The notes beneath the pieces are model-generated. The model saw only the letters and a list, made by a program, of their open reading frames with translations. It searched no databases and had not been told where the DNA came from. Below, piece by piece: positions 34,551 to 45,245 of a DNA stretch of 64,000 nt (the stretch's first letter is position 1; each line of letters opens with the position of its first letter). Origin of the DNA: Peptococcaceae bacterium 1198_IL3148 (GTDB lineage: Bacteria > Bacillota > Desulfotomaculia > Desulfotomaculales > Desulfohalotomaculaceae); contig JBAIYS010000004.1 of assembly GCA_036763105.1 (NCBI GenBank), positions 62,001 to 126,000 of the forward strand, read 5' to 3'. The translations under genes were made by a program, and so were the position numbers.

Positions 34551-36158
34551 ATGGATGATAAACGTTATAATAAATCATTTGCTATAGATACCGTTGCGAT
34601 GATTTGCTTGTTAATGATATTTATATTGAGCATGTTTGCCTACAATAATTACCTATTGTTTCATACGTTAGTTGAGGGCTTTTGTATCATTGTGGCTTCT
34701 TTAATGTATGTAATGGCAACTAAAACCTATAGACACTCCAATAATGATTTTCTATTATTTTTAGGAACAGCTTACTTATTTATTGCCTATTGGGATTTTC
34801 TTCATTTAATTACCTATGAAGGTATTGACATCATTATAATAGAAGGTGCTGATATACCTACGCAGTTATGGGTGATAGCTAGGTATTTAGAGGCCTGTAC
34901 ACTGTTTATTGCACCATTCTTTATAGAAAAGTCTGTTAAATATAGAAATATTTTTTTGGTCTACGCCAGTATAACTGTTGTTTTTACAGCCATGGTTTTT
35001 CATACGGACATTTTTCCTGTTTGTTATATTGACGGTGATGGCCTGACATACTTTAAAATTGTTAGTGAGTATGTGATTTGTATACTGACCCTTGGTGGGG
35101 CGCTCTTATTGTTTCGGAAAAGGAACAGTTTAAATAGAATCACCTATATCTTTTTGGAATCGGCAATGGTAATTTTTATTTTGTCTGAATTATGCTTTAC
35201 TCTATATGTAGATGTTTATGGAATATTTAATTTTATTGGACATGTGTTGAAGTTAGCGGCTTATTATTTGATTTATCAAGGTATTATTCGGCTAGGTCTG
35301 GAAGCTCCTTATGATACCATATTTAATAAATTAAATAGTACCATGAATGAGTTATATGAAATTAATGAAAAGTTGGCACAGCAACAGAAAAAGTTGGAGC
35401 AGGCAAATCAACAGTTAAGGAAGAACGATCGGTTAAGAAACGAAATGTTAAATAACATCAACCATGAGTTAAAGTCGCCACTGGCGGCAATTGTTGCCTT
35501 TACCGAGTTACTGGCTGATGAAAAAACTGGACCGCTAAATGACATGCAGCGGGACTATTTGTCCGAAATAGCCGATAGTAGTAAAGAGTTAAATAACCGA
35601 GTAAATGAAATTATGCGTATTTCCAAGGTTAAGGCAGGGAAGGTCGTCCTACATATGGAGCCTTTAGATATTAACGAGCTTGTCACCAGCATGGTGCGGA
35701 GAATAAAACCACAATTTGATAAAAAAGGAATTACCATTGCAGTAAAATCAGAGACCGAGCTGAGTTGCGTCATGGGTGATAAAGAGAAAACTGGTCAGAT
35801 TATTACCAATTTACTTTCCAATGCCCTTAAATTTACACCTGCCGGCGGTGCTGTTAACGTGCAAATAAATGAAGATGCAGTTTTCAAAATGATGGGTATA
35901 ACCATAGAGGATAACGGCATCGGAATTGCTTCTGAACATCACCAAGCGGTATTTCAATTGTTTTTTCAAGTGGATGGTACCGATGCAAAGGAATATGATG
36001 GTAGCGGAATTGGATTAGCTCTGGTTAAAAGTTTGGTGGAGTTACAGGGGGGAACAGTATATTTAGAAAGCACGCTTGGTAAAGGCAGCAAATTTTCCTT
36101 TACGTTACCCCTTTACCAGCCGGAGATAGGTACGCTGCAGCGGAAGCAAATAATGTAG
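34551..36158 (+). CDS. Sensor histidine kinase with MASE3 membrane domain
   Basis: A 535-residue kinase. Residues 1 to about 245 form a seven-helix MASE3-type sensor domain (YLFIAYWDFLHLITYEGID is characteristic). A coiled coil follows (about 262-295), then HisKA with phosphoacceptor His305 in NINHELKSPLAA, and an HATPase domain with ATP-lid motifs DNGIGI and GSGIGLALVK. It is paired with the response regulator that starts 13 bases after its stop. The signal is unknown; MASE3 is thought to sense small molecules or membrane state. Confidence 0.92.
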   Translation: MDDKRYNKSFAIDTVAMICLLMIFILSMFAYNNYLLFHTLVEGFCIIVASLMYVMATKTYRHSNNDFLLFLGTAYLFIAYWDFLHLITYEGIDIIIIEGADIPTQLWVIARYLEACTLFIAPFFIEKSVKYRNIFLVYASITVVFTAMVFHTDIFPVCYIDGDGLTYFKIVSEYVICILTLGGALLLFRKRNSLNRITYIFLESAMVIFILSELCFTLYVDVYGIFNFIGHVLKLAAYYLIYQGIIRLGLEAPYDTIFNKLNSTMNELYEINEKLAQQQKKLEQANQQLRKNDRLRNEMLNNINHELKSPLAAIVAFTELLADEKTGPLNDMQRDYLSEIADSSKELNNRVNEIMRISKVKAGKVVLHMEPLDINELVTSMVRRIKPQFDKKGITIAVKSETELSCVMGDKEKTGQIITNLLSNALKFTPAGGAVNVQINEDAVFKMMGITIEDNGIGIASEHHQAVFQLFFQVDGTDAKEYDGSGIGLALVKSLVELQGGTVYLESTLGKGSKFSFTLPLYQPEIGTLQRKQIM

Positions 36159-36171
36159 AGAGGTGGATATT

Positions 36172-36873
36172 ATGGTGCAAAAAATATTAGTGGTGGATGA
36201 TGACCCCAAAATACTAAAAATACTTAAACATACCCTGGCCAGAGAGGGGTTTGAAGTAATTTGTGCCTCCGGAGGTATCGAGGCAATAGAAATTATTCAA
36301 GGCAGTTGTCCCAACCTAGTGGTGTTAGATATTATGATGCCTGGTTTAGATGGTTTTGAGACGCTAAAAGAAATCAAAAAAATTAGCGATGTACCAATAA
36401 TTATTTTGTCTGCCCGGGATGACGAAATAGATAAAGTTGTGGGTTTTCGGATGGGAGTGGATGATTATCAAACAAAGCCCTTTAGCCCAGTGGAGTTAGC
36501 ATTAAGGGTTAAGGCGGTGTTAAAACGCAGTGAAACCTTCAGTTCACCCAATAGGGAAATAATAAAATACAATGGACTAAATATTAATTATGAACGCAGA
36601 GAAGTGATTAAAAGGGGTAGGGAGACCAGCCTAACCCCAAAGGAATTTGAGTTGTTGTGGCTATTGGCCTCTAATCCCAATAAAGTATTCACTAAGGCCC
36701 AATTGCTTAATCGGGTTTGGGGCATTACATATGAAGGTGACGACAACACAGTAAATGTTCATATTCGACGCTTGCGGGAAAAGATAGAAGATAATGCCGC
36801 TGTGCCCAAATACATTAAAACCGTTTGGGGTATCGGGTATAAATTTGATGTTAATGAAGAAAATCAATTCTAA
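36172..36873 (+). CDS. OmpR/PhoB-family response regulator
   Basis: A 233-residue regulator with a receiver domain (VVDDDPKIL, phosphorylation Asp in VVLDIMMPG near residue 51, conserved Lys in QTKPFS) and a winged-helix DNA-binding domain (TPKEFELLWLLA to NVHIRRLREKIE, ending YIKTVWGIGYKF). It is the partner of the upstream MASE3 kinase. The ATG at 36172 was chosen over a GTG at 36163 because AGAGGTGG is correctly spaced. Confidence 0.95.
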   Translation: MVQKILVVDDDPKILKILKHTLAREGFEVICASGGIEAIEIIQGSCPNLVVLDIMMPGLDGFETLKEIKKISDVPIIILSARDDEIDKVVGFRMGVDDYQTKPFSPVELALRVKAVLKRSETFSSPNREIIKYNGLNINYERREVIKRGRETSLTPKEFELLWLLASNPNKVFTKAQLLNRVWGITYEGDDNTVNVHIRRLREKIEDNAAVPKYIKTVWGIGYKFDVNEENQF

Positions 36874-36903
36874 ACGTAAGTTGTAACAAAGGGAGATTGT
36901 ACC

Positions 36904-37821
36904 ATGCAAAATAACAAAAGAAAAGATCAAAAACCATCGTGGCAGGTATGGTGGCGACTTTTAAGGCCCCACACCCTGACCGCTTCTTTCATACCGGTTT
37001 CGATTGGCACTGCTTTAGCAATCCAGTACGCCAAAATTGACCTGTTACTTTTTGGAGCTATGTTGTTGGCCTGTATTTTAATTCAAGCAGCAACCAATAT
37101 GTTCAACGAGTATTATGACTATGTAAGGGGATTAGATACAGCTGAATCAGTGGGAATTGGCGGTACCATTGTAAGGGATGGCGTGCATCCCAAAGTAGTT
37201 TTGCGTTTAGCCATGGCGTTTTTGGTTTTAGCTACATTATTTGGGGGATATATCTGTTATCAAAGTAGTTGGTGGATAGCTTTAATCGGATTAGTTTCTA
37301 TGGCCGTTGGTTACCTTTATACCGGTGGTCCGTATCCAATAGCATATACCCCCTTAGGTGAATTGGTTTCAGGTTTTTTAATGGGCACTGTTATTACAAT
37401 GATTTCTTTCTTTATCCAGACGGGTATTGTTTCTTGGCAGAGTTTTATTATTTCGGTACCGATTTTAGTATTGGTGGGCGCAATCATGATGTCTAACAAT
37501 ATTCGTGACCTGGAGGGGGATAAAGCAAAGGGCCGCAGAACCCTGGCCATCCTGCTGGGTAAAGAGAGTGCCATTAAATTTATGGCCGGAATGTTTATAT
37601 TTTCATATCTATGGGTGTTAATACTTGTGGTTATTAACTATCTCTCTCCATGGTTGTTACTGGTATTACTCAGTGTGCCCAAACCCATTAAAGCAATTGG
37701 CGGCTTTAAAAATAACAATTTGCCAATAAAGATGATGCCAGCCATGAGGGCAACAGCCCAAACAAATACTTTTTTTGGTTTTTTACTGGTTATGGGGCTG
37801 TTGATTAGCAATATGTTTTAA
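36904..37821 (+). CDS. menA: 1,4-dihydroxy-2-naphthoate polyprenyltransferase-like protein
   Basis: A 305-residue UbiA-family prenyltransferase with eight to nine transmembrane helices and the two aspartate motifs NMFNEYYDYVRGLD (about residues 66-79) and NNIRDLEGDKAKG (about 199-211). It prenylates a naphthoate ring during menaquinone synthesis. It follows the two-component genes by 30 bases and may be cotranscribed, which would link quinone supply to the sensor. No other men genes are in the window; another UbiA specificity is possible. Confidence 0.85.
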   Translation: MQNNKRKDQKPSWQVWWRLLRPHTLTASFIPVSIGTALAIQYAKIDLLLFGAMLLACILIQAATNMFNEYYDYVRGLDTAESVGIGGTIVRDGVHPKVVLRLAMAFLVLATLFGGYICYQSSWWIALIGLVSMAVGYLYTGGPYPIAYTPLGELVSGFLMGTVITMISFFIQTGIVSWQSFIISVPILVLVGAIMMSNNIRDLEGDKAKGRRTLAILLGKESAIKFMAGMFIFSYLWVLILVVINYLSPWLLLVLLSVPKPIKAIGGFKNNNLPIKMMPAMRATAQTNTFFGFLLVMGLLISNMF

Positions 37822-37899
37822 TATTAATAAGGTCTGTAATATGAGACCAAAGTTCTATGTGGTTAAAGCTAGATTTCACTATTGTCAATTGACTAACTG

Positions 37900-37908
37900 T
37901 GATATAAT
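37900..37908 (+). promoter_or_regulatory. Extended -10 promoter
   Basis: TG, one base, then TATAAT (37903-37908) forms an extended -10. A TTGTCA lies 15 bases upstream, a short spacer. It precedes the secreted-protein gene by 34 bases. Confidence 0.45.
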
Positions 37909-37941
37909 TAACTAGAATTTTTTTAAAAGGGAGGTAGTTTT

Positions 37942-39207
37942 TTGAAAAGGAAAAATCTATTAATTGTTTTATTGACGTTAGCTTTGTGCTTTAGCATTGT
38001 CTTTGCTACCAATGCTACTCAACCAACTGCAAAGGACTTAGTTTTAGCAAAAGTTAAGAACTTTGAATTGGGTTATGATAAAGGATTCTATGACAAGTCC
38101 GAAGGTACAACCCAATTTAATATTCAAAAATTTGATGGTACCATCAAGGATGAGCTGGGTGACTTCGCAGGAACAAAATTTGAAATGTTGGCCCAGTTAG
38201 ATAGTGCCAGCAACAGCATCAAAATTAACTATAATACTGACGTAAAAGGCAACAAAGCCAGTGGCGACATCTTTTTAAAAGATGACATGGTGATTTTTAC
38301 CAAAGACCTTCTTGATGTGCTACAAAGCTTTGGCATTGATGTTGAACCGGAAATGCTTGGTTTAACGGGCAAAGTACCCCAATACCTATATGTTAAGGAT
38401 CAGCAATTAAGTAGTGTTTGGGAACAAATGGTAACTTACCAGAACCAACAATTGCCTGATGAATATAAGGAATTACTTTTGTTCTTAATTGAAGCTGTGC
38501 CCGACAAATATTTCAGTATGTCCGCCAGCACAGTAACAGTACAGATAGATCAAGCGGCATTTGAAGATGTAATATACAATCTATTAACTAAAGTGCAAAA
38601 TGAGAAGGAACGGTTTACCGATATCTTTGTAGCAATGAACCAATATAACCTAACCACCATGGGTGTTACAGCGGAGGAAATGCGGGAGCAAATAATTACC
38701 GGCATTGCCAATAGCCAAATGCCCAGCAAAGAAGAGATAAAAATGATTGGCGCCTTTGTGGATGTAAACATGACCTATCAAGCGGCAATTTTTCCCGGAG
38801 GAGTAAAGTCATTTGATATGAGTATTAAGTTTAATGCACCGGATAATTCAGTAACCGGAGTGTTGAATGTAAAAACAGAATCAAAAGGTAAGAGTGGTAA
38901 CATAGACGGCAAATACAATATCACCGGCAATGTAGTTGTTGTTGATGGCCCAAAAGTAGATGTACAAATTTTAAGCGACTATCAGTATGTTGGTACCAAA
39001 GCTGAATCTGATACCGTTATTAACGTTAAAGCTGAGGATACCGCCACCGGTGAATTGTTCTGTGATTTCAGTGCCATAGGCGGCTCAACAACTACTGTTG
39101 AAAAGGATGTTGTTATTAAAGTGCCAGCATTAACCACCAACAATAGTGTTGACCTTTCTCAGTACCATAACGTGACACCGGTTACTGAAATCCAAGCAAT
39201 TGAGTAA
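37942..39207 (+). CDS. Secreted protein of unknown function
   Basis: A 421-residue protein with a typical signal peptide (residues 1-23: KRKN then a leucine-rich core ending VFA). The mature part is acidic and mostly beta/alpha mixed, with no recognised domain; it contains repeated FDGTIKDELGDF-like and NVDMTYQAAIFPGG-like strands reminiscent of lipoprotein-type substrate-binding folds. TTG start after GGGAGG. It is flanked by its own promoter and a strong terminator, so it is monocistronic. Function cannot be assigned. Confidence 0.8.
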   Translation: MKRKNLLIVLLTLALCFSIVFATNATQPTAKDLVLAKVKNFELGYDKGFYDKSEGTTQFNIQKFDGTIKDELGDFAGTKFEMLAQLDSASNSIKINYNTDVKGNKASGDIFLKDDMVIFTKDLLDVLQSFGIDVEPEMLGLTGKVPQYLYVKDQQLSSVWEQMVTYQNQQLPDEYKELLLFLIEAVPDKYFSMSASTVTVQIDQAAFEDVIYNLLTKVQNEKERFTDIFVAMNQYNLTTMGVTAEEMREQIITGIANSQMPSKEEIKMIGAFVDVNMTYQAAIFPGGVKSFDMSIKFNAPDNSVTGVLNVKTESKGKSGNIDGKYNITGNVVVVDGPKVDVQILSDYQYVGTKAESDTVINVKAEDTATGELFCDFSAIGGSTTTVEKDVVIKVPALTTNNSVDLSQYHNVTPVTEIQAIE

Positions 39208-39268
39208 AGGTGTTATTATTGGAACTTGTGGGTATAGCGGTGACAATAATAAAATAAACATTTTAACG

Positions 39269-39306
39269 ATTAAGCTCGGTCGTAGGACCGGGCTTATTTT
39301 TTTAGG
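39269..39306 (+). terminator. Terminator of the secreted-protein gene
   Basis: TAAGCTCGGTC and GACCGGGCTTA (one wobble or mismatch) around GTAG are followed by TTTTTTT. The rest of the 39208-39573 spacer is AT-rich; I see no further gene, only a possible promoter region for the chemoreceptor. Confidence 0.88.
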
Positions 39307-39573
39307 GTTTTTCAAAGGGGCTTAACCGAAGAATAGTTTACATAAAATGACACAAAAAGTTCATAATGTCTTAAACACGACAAAGTTTTAGGTAATTAAC
39401 TAGACTGATGTTAAAATCTGTGGTATTTTTGATTGTGACAATGTTAACAATATTTGACTTATACTATTTAAATAAAGATTAATGCCTATTTAGGCTATAT
39501 GCGATAAACTATGTGACTAAAGGTGCAAGGGGTATATATTAAGTTATATTGGGATTGAAAGGAGTGTTTAAAA

Positions 39574-41442
39574 ATAAAAACACAGAGCATTAAAACCAAA
39601 CTTCTAACCACCTTTATATTAATTGCCTTAGTACCATTAATTTGTTATGCACTATTTAGTGTACAAAAGTCTCAAAACCTGCTAGTAAATCAATTTGAGA
39701 CCCAAACACAACAACAATTAAATACTAATTTAGCAGATATTTTAAAAGCCCAACAGGATGTAATGATAGAGTTATCACATAATCCTATCATTAAGTCGAT
39801 GGATTATAATCAGGTGGAACCATATTTTATACGTTTTGTCAAAGACAACCCCCAGTATTCTCACCTGTTAATCTGTGACCCAGATGGCACAGAAATTGCC
39901 CACTCAGAAGGTGCGGAGCATCACGGCAAAAATATTGCAGATAAGGAATACTTTTATGCACCGTGGGAATCTGGCAAACCAGTAATTGCCGATGCTACCT
40001 TTTCCACCAGTACCGGGCGCAAGATAATCGGGTTAGGGGTACCAATTTTTAATGATGCCAATGAAAAAATTGGTGTGTTGGTCGGTTTTATATATTTAGA
40101 ATACATATCAGATAGTATCGCAAGCCAAGCTGTTACCGAAACTGGTTATTCTATCATGCTGAATAAAAATGGTGATTACATTAGTCACCCCGACAAATCC
40201 AAGCTATTGGAAGTAAATGTGCTTAAAGATGAGAGTATCAGTGAAGAATTTAAAGCCATTGCTCAAAAAATGATTAATCAGGAAAGTGGTTCCGGTCAAA
40301 ATGTGACGTTAGATGGTCAAAAAATTATCATCAACTATAAGCCAGCGGGTCTAAACAGTTGGTCAATAGCCATGATTAGCCCTGAAAATGAAGTATTTAC
40401 AGTGGTTGATGCGTTAAAATCAGATATTATCGTGGCAGTGATTGTAATTGCCGTCATTGTTCTAGTTTTAGGTTATTACACAATTAATCGCTTTATTAAG
40501 CCAATCAATCAACTGGTTACTGTGGCAGAAGCGGCGGCATCAGGAGATTTGACAACCAATGCTGATATTAATAGTGGCGATGAAATTGGGACGTTAGCAA
40601 ATTCAGTGAATAAACTGATAGATAATTTGAAGTTAATGATTGGCGATCTAAAAATCACAGCCAATGAATTAACATCCCATAGCCAAGAACTGGCTTCCAC
40701 CAGTGAAGAAGCCAATGCCACCATGGAACAAACTGCCAGCAGTACTTATGAAATGGCAGCAAATTCAGCTCAAGAAGCAGAAAATGCCGAACTGGCTGTA
40801 AAAGAATCAGAAATGGTGCAAAATGTTGCTGAGCAAGGCAGTAATGCAGTGAAACAAACCATAGAAAAAATAAATGCCATCGCTTTGGGGACTGATAATG
40901 CCTCTAAGGCGGTATATGAACTGGGCAAGCAATCGGAACAAATAGGACAAATTATTGTAACCATTACTAATATTGCTGAACAAACCAACCTTTTAGCTTT
41001 AAATGCTGCCATTGAGGCTGCCCGGGCGGGAGAACATGGCCGAGGGTTTGCTGTGGTGGCCGAAGAAGTGCGCAAGTTAGCAGAGCAATCGGCAAATGCT
41101 GCCAGTGAAATCACCAATTTGGTTAAAGAAATTCAAACTGGTGTGGGAACAGCAATTAATGCTATGGAGCGAGGCAACAATGAAGTAACTGAAGGGGTAG
41201 ATATTGCCAATAACGCCGGAGCAGCACTGGCACAAATTATTAATGCAGTGGCTAAAAACACAGCGGCCATTCAAGACATTGCATCAGGTGCTAAACAAGT
41301 AAATGATGGGGTGCAGCAATTATCAGCTGCCAACGAACAAATTACATCAACGATGCAACAAGTATCAGGCTCTGCCCAAGAGCTGGCCAATATATCATTA
41401 AAACTGCAAAACCTAGTGACAAATTTTAAAACCGATAAATAA
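39574..41442 (+). CDS. Methyl-accepting chemotaxis protein (noncanonical start)
   Basis: A chemoreceptor of about 622 residues. The frame is open from 39559. AAAGGAG (39558-39564) lies 9 bases before an ATA codon at 39574, and the translation [20 protein letters not shown] is a standard first transmembrane helix. The first in-frame ATG is only at 39763 and would remove that helix. Then come a Cache-type sensor domain ([16 protein letters not shown]), a second membrane helix (near 40430-40490), HAMP, and the signalling hairpin with the tip [20 protein letters not shown]. Either ATA is the start, or one extra A in the run at 39570-39574 broke a GTG start at 39564. Confidence 0.88.
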   Translation: MKTQSIKTKLLTTFILIALVPLICYALFSVQKSQNLLVNQFETQTQQQLNTNLADILKAQQDVMIELSHNPIIKSMDYNQVEPYFIRFVKDNPQYSHLLICDPDGTEIAHSEGAEHHGKNIADKEYFYAPWESGKPVIADATFSTSTGRKIIGLGVPIFNDANEKIGVLVGFIYLEYISDSIASQAVTETGYSIMLNKNGDYISHPDKSKLLEVNVLKDESISEEFKAIAQKMINQESGSGQNVTLDGQKIIINYKPAGLNSWSIAMISPENEVFTVVDALKSDIIVAVIVIAVIVLVLGYYTINRFIKPINQLVTVAEAAASGDLTTNADINSGDEIGTLANSVNKLIDNLKLMIGDLKITANELTSHSQELASTSEEANATMEQTASSTYEMAANSAQEAENAELAVKESEMVQNVAEQGSNAVKQTIEKINAIALGTDNASKAVYELGKQSEQIGQIIVTITNIAEQTNLLALNAAIEAARAGEHGRGFAVVAEEVRKLAEQSANAASEITNLVKEIQTGVGTAINAMERGNNEVTEGVDIANNAGAALAQIINAVAKNTAAIQDIASGAKQVNDGVQQLSAANEQITSTMQQVSGSAQELANISLKLQNLVTNFKTDK

Positions 41443-41463
41443 GTAAGAGTGTATCAAAATAAA

Positions 41464-41508
41464 CCTCCGATTGGTATAATTTGTAATATACAATTGGAGG
41501 TTTTATTT
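41464..41508 (+). terminator. Terminator of the chemoreceptor gene
   Basis: ACCTCCGATTG and CAATTGGAGGT arms (one mismatch) with an AT-rich loop are followed by TTTATTTTG, 20 bases after the stop. Confidence 0.8.
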
Positions 41509-41567
41509 TGTTTGGGTAAATATATTTGGACATACTATTAAAGAATTATAAATTGGAGGTTGCCTAA

Positions 41568-42548
41568 ATGAAGTCAAGCGTGGATGAAGTCAACAAAGAA
41601 CAATACCAACTGGCGACGTTTGCCGGTGGGTGTTTTTGGTGTATGGTGGCACCCTTTGAAAAGCTGCTGGGGGTAATTAAAGTGGTATCTGGTTATACTG
41701 GGGGGGATGTTGCAAACCCAACGTATCAAGAGGTGTGTGCCGATAAAACAGGACACTATGAGGCGATACAAATAACCTACAATCCTGAAGTCTGCTCTTA
41801 TCAAAGGTTACTGCAAATATATTGGCAACAGATTGATCCCACAGATGAAGGAGGACAGTTCCACGACCGTGGCTCCTCATATCGCACCGCCATTTTTTAT
41901 CATAATGAGGAGCAAAGGATTGAAGCGGAGCAATCCAAAAGAGATTTGGCTGCTAGCGGTAGGTTTAATCAGGACATTGTAACAAAGATTTTACCGGCAA
42001 CTGAATTTTACCCCGCAGAGGATTACCATCAAGATTACCACAAAAAGAATCCGGAGCATTATGCTTTATACCGTAGAGGTTCAGGCAGAGAAACCTTCAT
42101 TACTGAACACTGGAACCCCGAAACTGATTTAGCGTTGCGATTAAATGAGTTGACAAAGCTTCAGTATGATGTCACACAAAATAATCATACTGAACCACCC
42201 TTTGCCAATGAATATTGGGATAACAAGCGGGAAGGTATTTATGTTGATATTGTCTCTGGGGAGCCATTATTTAGCTCATTAGATAAATTTGATTCGGGAT
42301 GTGGCTGGCCCAGTTTTACTAAACCTTTGCAACCAGAAAATATAAAAGAAAAGACCGATCGCAGTTTTAATATGTTGCGTACAGAAGTAAGGAGTGAAGG
42401 GGCTGATTCACACTTGGGCCATGTGTTTGATGATGGACCCAAACCAACTGGTCAGCGCTATTGTATTAATTCTGCAGCTCTGCGTTTTATTGCCAAGGAA
42501 GATTTAAAAAAGGAAGGTTATGAACAATACCTTAAATTATTCGATTGA
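41568..42548 (+). CDS. msrAB: Peptide methionine sulfoxide reductase MsrA-MsrB fusion
   Basis: A 326-residue two-domain repair enzyme. MsrA (residues 1 to about 165) has the catalytic [14 protein letters not shown]; MsrB (about 180-325) has SGCGWPSF and the catalytic [11 protein letters not shown]. It reduces both diastereomers of methionine sulfoxide. The MsrB part lacks the CxxC zinc ligands (the site reads DIVSGEPLF), so it is the zinc-free form. The catalytic residues are cysteine, not selenocysteine. RBS GGAGG before the ATG. It stands alone with a terminator on each side. Confidence 0.96.
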   Translation: MKSSVDEVNKEQYQLATFAGGCFWCMVAPFEKLLGVIKVVSGYTGGDVANPTYQEVCADKTGHYEAIQITYNPEVCSYQRLLQIYWQQIDPTDEGGQFHDRGSSYRTAIFYHNEEQRIEAEQSKRDLAASGRFNQDIVTKILPATEFYPAEDYHQDYHKKNPEHYALYRRGSGRETFITEHWNPETDLALRLNELTKLQYDVTQNNHTEPPFANEYWDNKREGIYVDIVSGEPLFSSLDKFDSGCGWPSFTKPLQPENIKEKTDRSFNMLRTEVRSEGADSHLGHVFDDGPKPTGQRYCINSAALRFIAKEDLKKEGYEQYLKLFD

Positions 42549-42582
42549 TGTTTTTATTATGCAGTGGCTTCGTCTAGTAAAG

Positions 42583-42634
42583 GGCGGAATATACCAACAA
42601 ATGGTATGATTCTGCCTTATTTTATTTTATAATT
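42583..42634 (+). terminator. Terminator of msrAB
   Basis: GGCGGAATATACC pairs with GGTATGATTCTGCC with one bulged G, followed by TTATTTTATTTTAT. Confidence 0.8.
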
Positions 42635-42661
42635 GGTAATTATATCAAAATGTGTTATAAC
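42633..42661 (+). promoter_or_regulatory. SigA promoter of the fchA-fhs operon
   Basis: TTGGTA (42633-42638) and TATAAC (42656-42661) are separated by 17 bases, 75 bases upstream of fchA. Confidence 0.55.
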
Positions 42662-42735
42662 ATTAGAGTAGTTAGATAATAACAACGCAAAAACTGGAGT
42701 AGTTCAATAGAGTAGTTAGCAAAGGAGGAGAAGTT

Positions 42736-43371
42736 ATGAATGATATCTTTGATCAATCCTTTAGGAAGATATTGTATTGGTCTGCCTCTGATTCACCCAC
42801 CCCCGGAGGGGGCAGTGTGTCAGCGATGATTGGCGCACTGGGTACTGCCATGGCGATTATGGTGGGGAACCTGACCATTGGCAAAAAGAAATACGCCGCT
42901 GTGGAAGCTGAAACAAAGGAAATAACAGGCCAAGCATATTACATACTTACTCGTTTAGAGAAATTAGTTGCCGCCGATGTGGAAGTGTTTAATCACTTTA
43001 TGCAGTGTTATCAGATGCCTAAAAATAGCGAGGAGCAAAAGGCTATCCGGCAAGAAGAGTTGCAAAAGGCTTTGAAAAATGCAACGGAGGTACCCTTGCA
43101 AATTGCGGCACTGTTGTTGGAATCGTTAGCCATTGCTGAAAAAATAGCAAGGATTGGCAATAAAATGGCCATTAGTGATGCCGGTGTGGCAGCCTATACC
43201 TGTGAAGCGGCATTAAATGCGGTTTTGCTTAATGTGGATATTAATACACCAATGATCAGTGATCAGGACTTTGTTTCTGAGGTTAAGACAGAAAAAATAA
43301 AAATTATTGAAGAGGCTAAAAAATTAAAAGAGCTTACCATAGCAACCGTTAATCAAAGAATAAATGAATAA
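42736..43371 (+). CDS. fchA: Methenyltetrahydrofolate cyclohydrolase/formiminotransferase-cyclodeaminase family protein
   Basis: A 211-residue all-helical protein with the family start SASDSPTPGGGSVSAMIGAL near residues 16-35 and the later IGNKMAISDAGVAAYTCEAA region. FchA acts on methenyl- or formimino-tetrahydrofolate. It is directly followed by fhs (18-base gap), so together with FolD it fits the C1 branch of the Wood-Ljungdahl pathway; FolD here also has cyclohydrolase signatures, so the two may overlap in role. RBS AAAGGAGG. Confidence 0.9.
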   Translation: MNDIFDQSFRKILYWSASDSPTPGGGSVSAMIGALGTAMAIMVGNLTIGKKKYAAVEAETKEITGQAYYILTRLEKLVAADVEVFNHFMQCYQMPKNSEEQKAIRQEELQKALKNATEVPLQIAALLLESLAIAEKIARIGNKMAISDAGVAAYTCEAALNAVLLNVDINTPMISDQDFVSEVKTEKIKIIEEAKKLKELTIATVNQRINE

Positions 43372-43389
43372 AACAAGGAGGGACTTTAA

Positions 43390-45150
43390 ATGGCTTACGA
43401 TGCCACTAAGTTAAAGGATTATCAAATTGCAGAATTGGCAGAGCCCAACATGCCCACTCCCGAGCAATGGCGGGAAAAACTGGCATTGGAAAAGGACGAA
43501 GTTATTCCCTATGGTAGAATTTGTAAATTGGATTTTATGAAAATTTTTGCTCGCCTAAAGGATCGGCCCGATGGCAATTATATCAATGTTACTGCCATTA
43601 CCCCCACTCCCCTTGGGGAAGGGAAAACCACCACTACGTTGGGCTTGGTGGAAGGCTTGGGCAAAAGGGGCATGAATGTCGGCGCTGCCATTCGCCAACC
43701 TTCCGGTGGACCCACCATGAACGTTAAGGGCACTGCCGCCGGCGGTGGTAATGCCTTAGCCATTCCGATGACAGAGTTTTCTTTAGGGCTGACCGGTGAC
43801 ATTAATGATATCATGAATGCCCACAACCTCGGTATGGTGGCCCTTAATGCCCGCATGCAACATGAGCGGAACTATGATGACGAGGTGTTAGCCAAGAAAA
43901 ACTTGAAACGGCTTGATATTGACCCCACCAACGTGCAATTTAAATGGATTATCGATTTCTGTGCCCAGGGCCTGCGCAATATTATTATGGGCATTGGTGG
44001 CCGAACCGATGGCTATATGATGAAGTCTGGCTTTAACATCGCCGTCAGTTCAGAATTAATGGCTATTTTAGCTGTTGCCAGGGACTTAAAGGACTTGCGG
44101 GAGCGCATCGGTAAAATTATTGTTGCCTATGACAAAAAAGGCAACCCAGTAACCACCGAAGACTTGGAAGTGGCTGGGGCCATGACTGCCTTTATGCGCA
44201 ACACCATTAACCCAACATTGATGAGCACTGCGGAATATCAACCGGTTTTGGTTCATGCCGGACCCTTTGCCAACATCGCCATTGGCCAGTCCTCAATTAT
44301 TGCCGATAGAATTGCTCTTAAAATGTTTGATTATCATGTCACCGAGAGTGGTTTTGCTTCCGACATTGGATTTGAAAAGTTTTGGAATGTTAAGTGTCGC
44401 TTTAGCGGTTTGAAACCTAATGTTTCGGTAATTACCACCACCATTAGGGCATTGAAGATGCACGGCGGTGGCCCCAAAGTAGCTCCTGGTCAGCCGTTAC
44501 CCGAAGCATATACCAACCAGAATTTAGAATTACTGGAGAAAGGGATTGCTAACCTGTTACACCATATTTCCATCGTGAAGAAATCCGGAGTAATACCGGT
44601 TGTGTGTATCAATGCCTTTTACACTGACACCAAAGAAGAGATTGCTTTGGTACGCCACTACGCAGAGCAGGCCGGTGCCCGCTGTGCTCTCTCTGAGCAT
44701 TGGCTAAAGGGTGGGGACGGCGCTTTGGAATTGGCTGATGCAGTAATGGATGCTTGTAAAGAAAAGGTGGATTTTAAATATCTCTATCCGTTGGATATGC
44801 CACTGAGACAAAGGGTGGAACTAATTGCCAAAGAAGTATACGGTGCCGATGGGGTTGCTTGGACACCGGAGGCGGAGGCGAAGGCTGCGAGATTTGAATC
44901 TGATCCGGCCTTTGCAGACTTTGCCACTATGATGGTGAAAACTCACCTGAGTTTATCCCATGATCCTAACCTCAAAGGAGTGCCTAAGGGGTGGGTGCTG
45001 CCAATCCGTGATGTGTTGGTCTTCGCCGGTGCCAAGTTCCTCTGCCCAATGGCCGGATCAATTATGATGATGCCCGGCACCGCCTCTGACCCGGCCTATC
45101 GCAAAATTGATGTGGACACCACCACCGGTAAAGTGCTGGGGCTATTTTAA
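43390..45150 (+). CDS. fhs: Formate-tetrahydrofolate ligase
   Basis: A 586-residue ATP-dependent ligase making 10-formyl-tetrahydrofolate from formate, the entry of the methyl branch in acetogenic metabolism. The nucleotide loop [13 protein letters not shown] lies near residues 64-76, followed by [19 protein letters not shown], and the C-terminus carries the conserved [20 protein letters not shown]. It is slightly longer than the common 556-560 residues because of an insert around residues 330-375. Second gene of the fchA-fhs operon. Confidence 0.96.
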   Translation: MAYDATKLKDYQIAELAEPNMPTPEQWREKLALEKDEVIPYGRICKLDFMKIFARLKDRPDGNYINVTAITPTPLGEGKTTTTLGLVEGLGKRGMNVGAAIRQPSGGPTMNVKGTAAGGGNALAIPMTEFSLGLTGDINDIMNAHNLGMVALNARMQHERNYDDEVLAKKNLKRLDIDPTNVQFKWIIDFCAQGLRNIIMGIGGRTDGYMMKSGFNIAVSSELMAILAVARDLKDLRERIGKIIVAYDKKGNPVTTEDLEVAGAMTAFMRNTINPTLMSTAEYQPVLVHAGPFANIAIGQSSIIADRIALKMFDYHVTESGFASDIGFEKFWNVKCRFSGLKPNVSVITTTIRALKMHGGGPKVAPGQPLPEAYTNQNLELLEKGIANLLHHISIVKKSGVIPVVCINAFYTDTKEEIALVRHYAEQAGARCALSEHWLKGGDGALELADAVMDACKEKVDFKYLYPLDMPLRQRVELIAKEVYGADGVAWTPEAEAKAARFESDPAFADFATMMVKTHLSLSHDPNLKGVPKGWVLPIRDVLVFAGAKFLCPMAGSIMMMPGTASDPAYRKIDVDTTTGKVLGLF

Positions 45151-45196
45151 AGGAATATCTTCACCTTTATTTGTAAAAAAATTGCTTAAAATGGTA

Positions 45197-45225
45197 TTGA
45201 CTAATTAGATGGTCATGACTATAAT
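45197..45225 (+). promoter_or_regulatory. SigA promoter of the ANTAR regulator gene
   Basis: TTGACT (45197-45202) and perfect TATAAT (45220-45225) with a 17-base spacer. Transcription would begin near 45232, just before the paired-hairpin leader. Confidence 0.7.
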
Positions 45226-45245
45226 TTAAATAAGTTAATACTTAT

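Noticed and set aside
39480-39545. SigD-type flagellar promoter before the chemoreceptor
   Set aside because: TAAA and a GCGATAA-like box exist, but the spacing does not fit the SigD pattern.
40780-41120. Minus-strand frame in the chemoreceptor gene
   Set aside because: It is antisense to the conserved signalling hairpin, which creates long alanine/serine-rich reverse frames.
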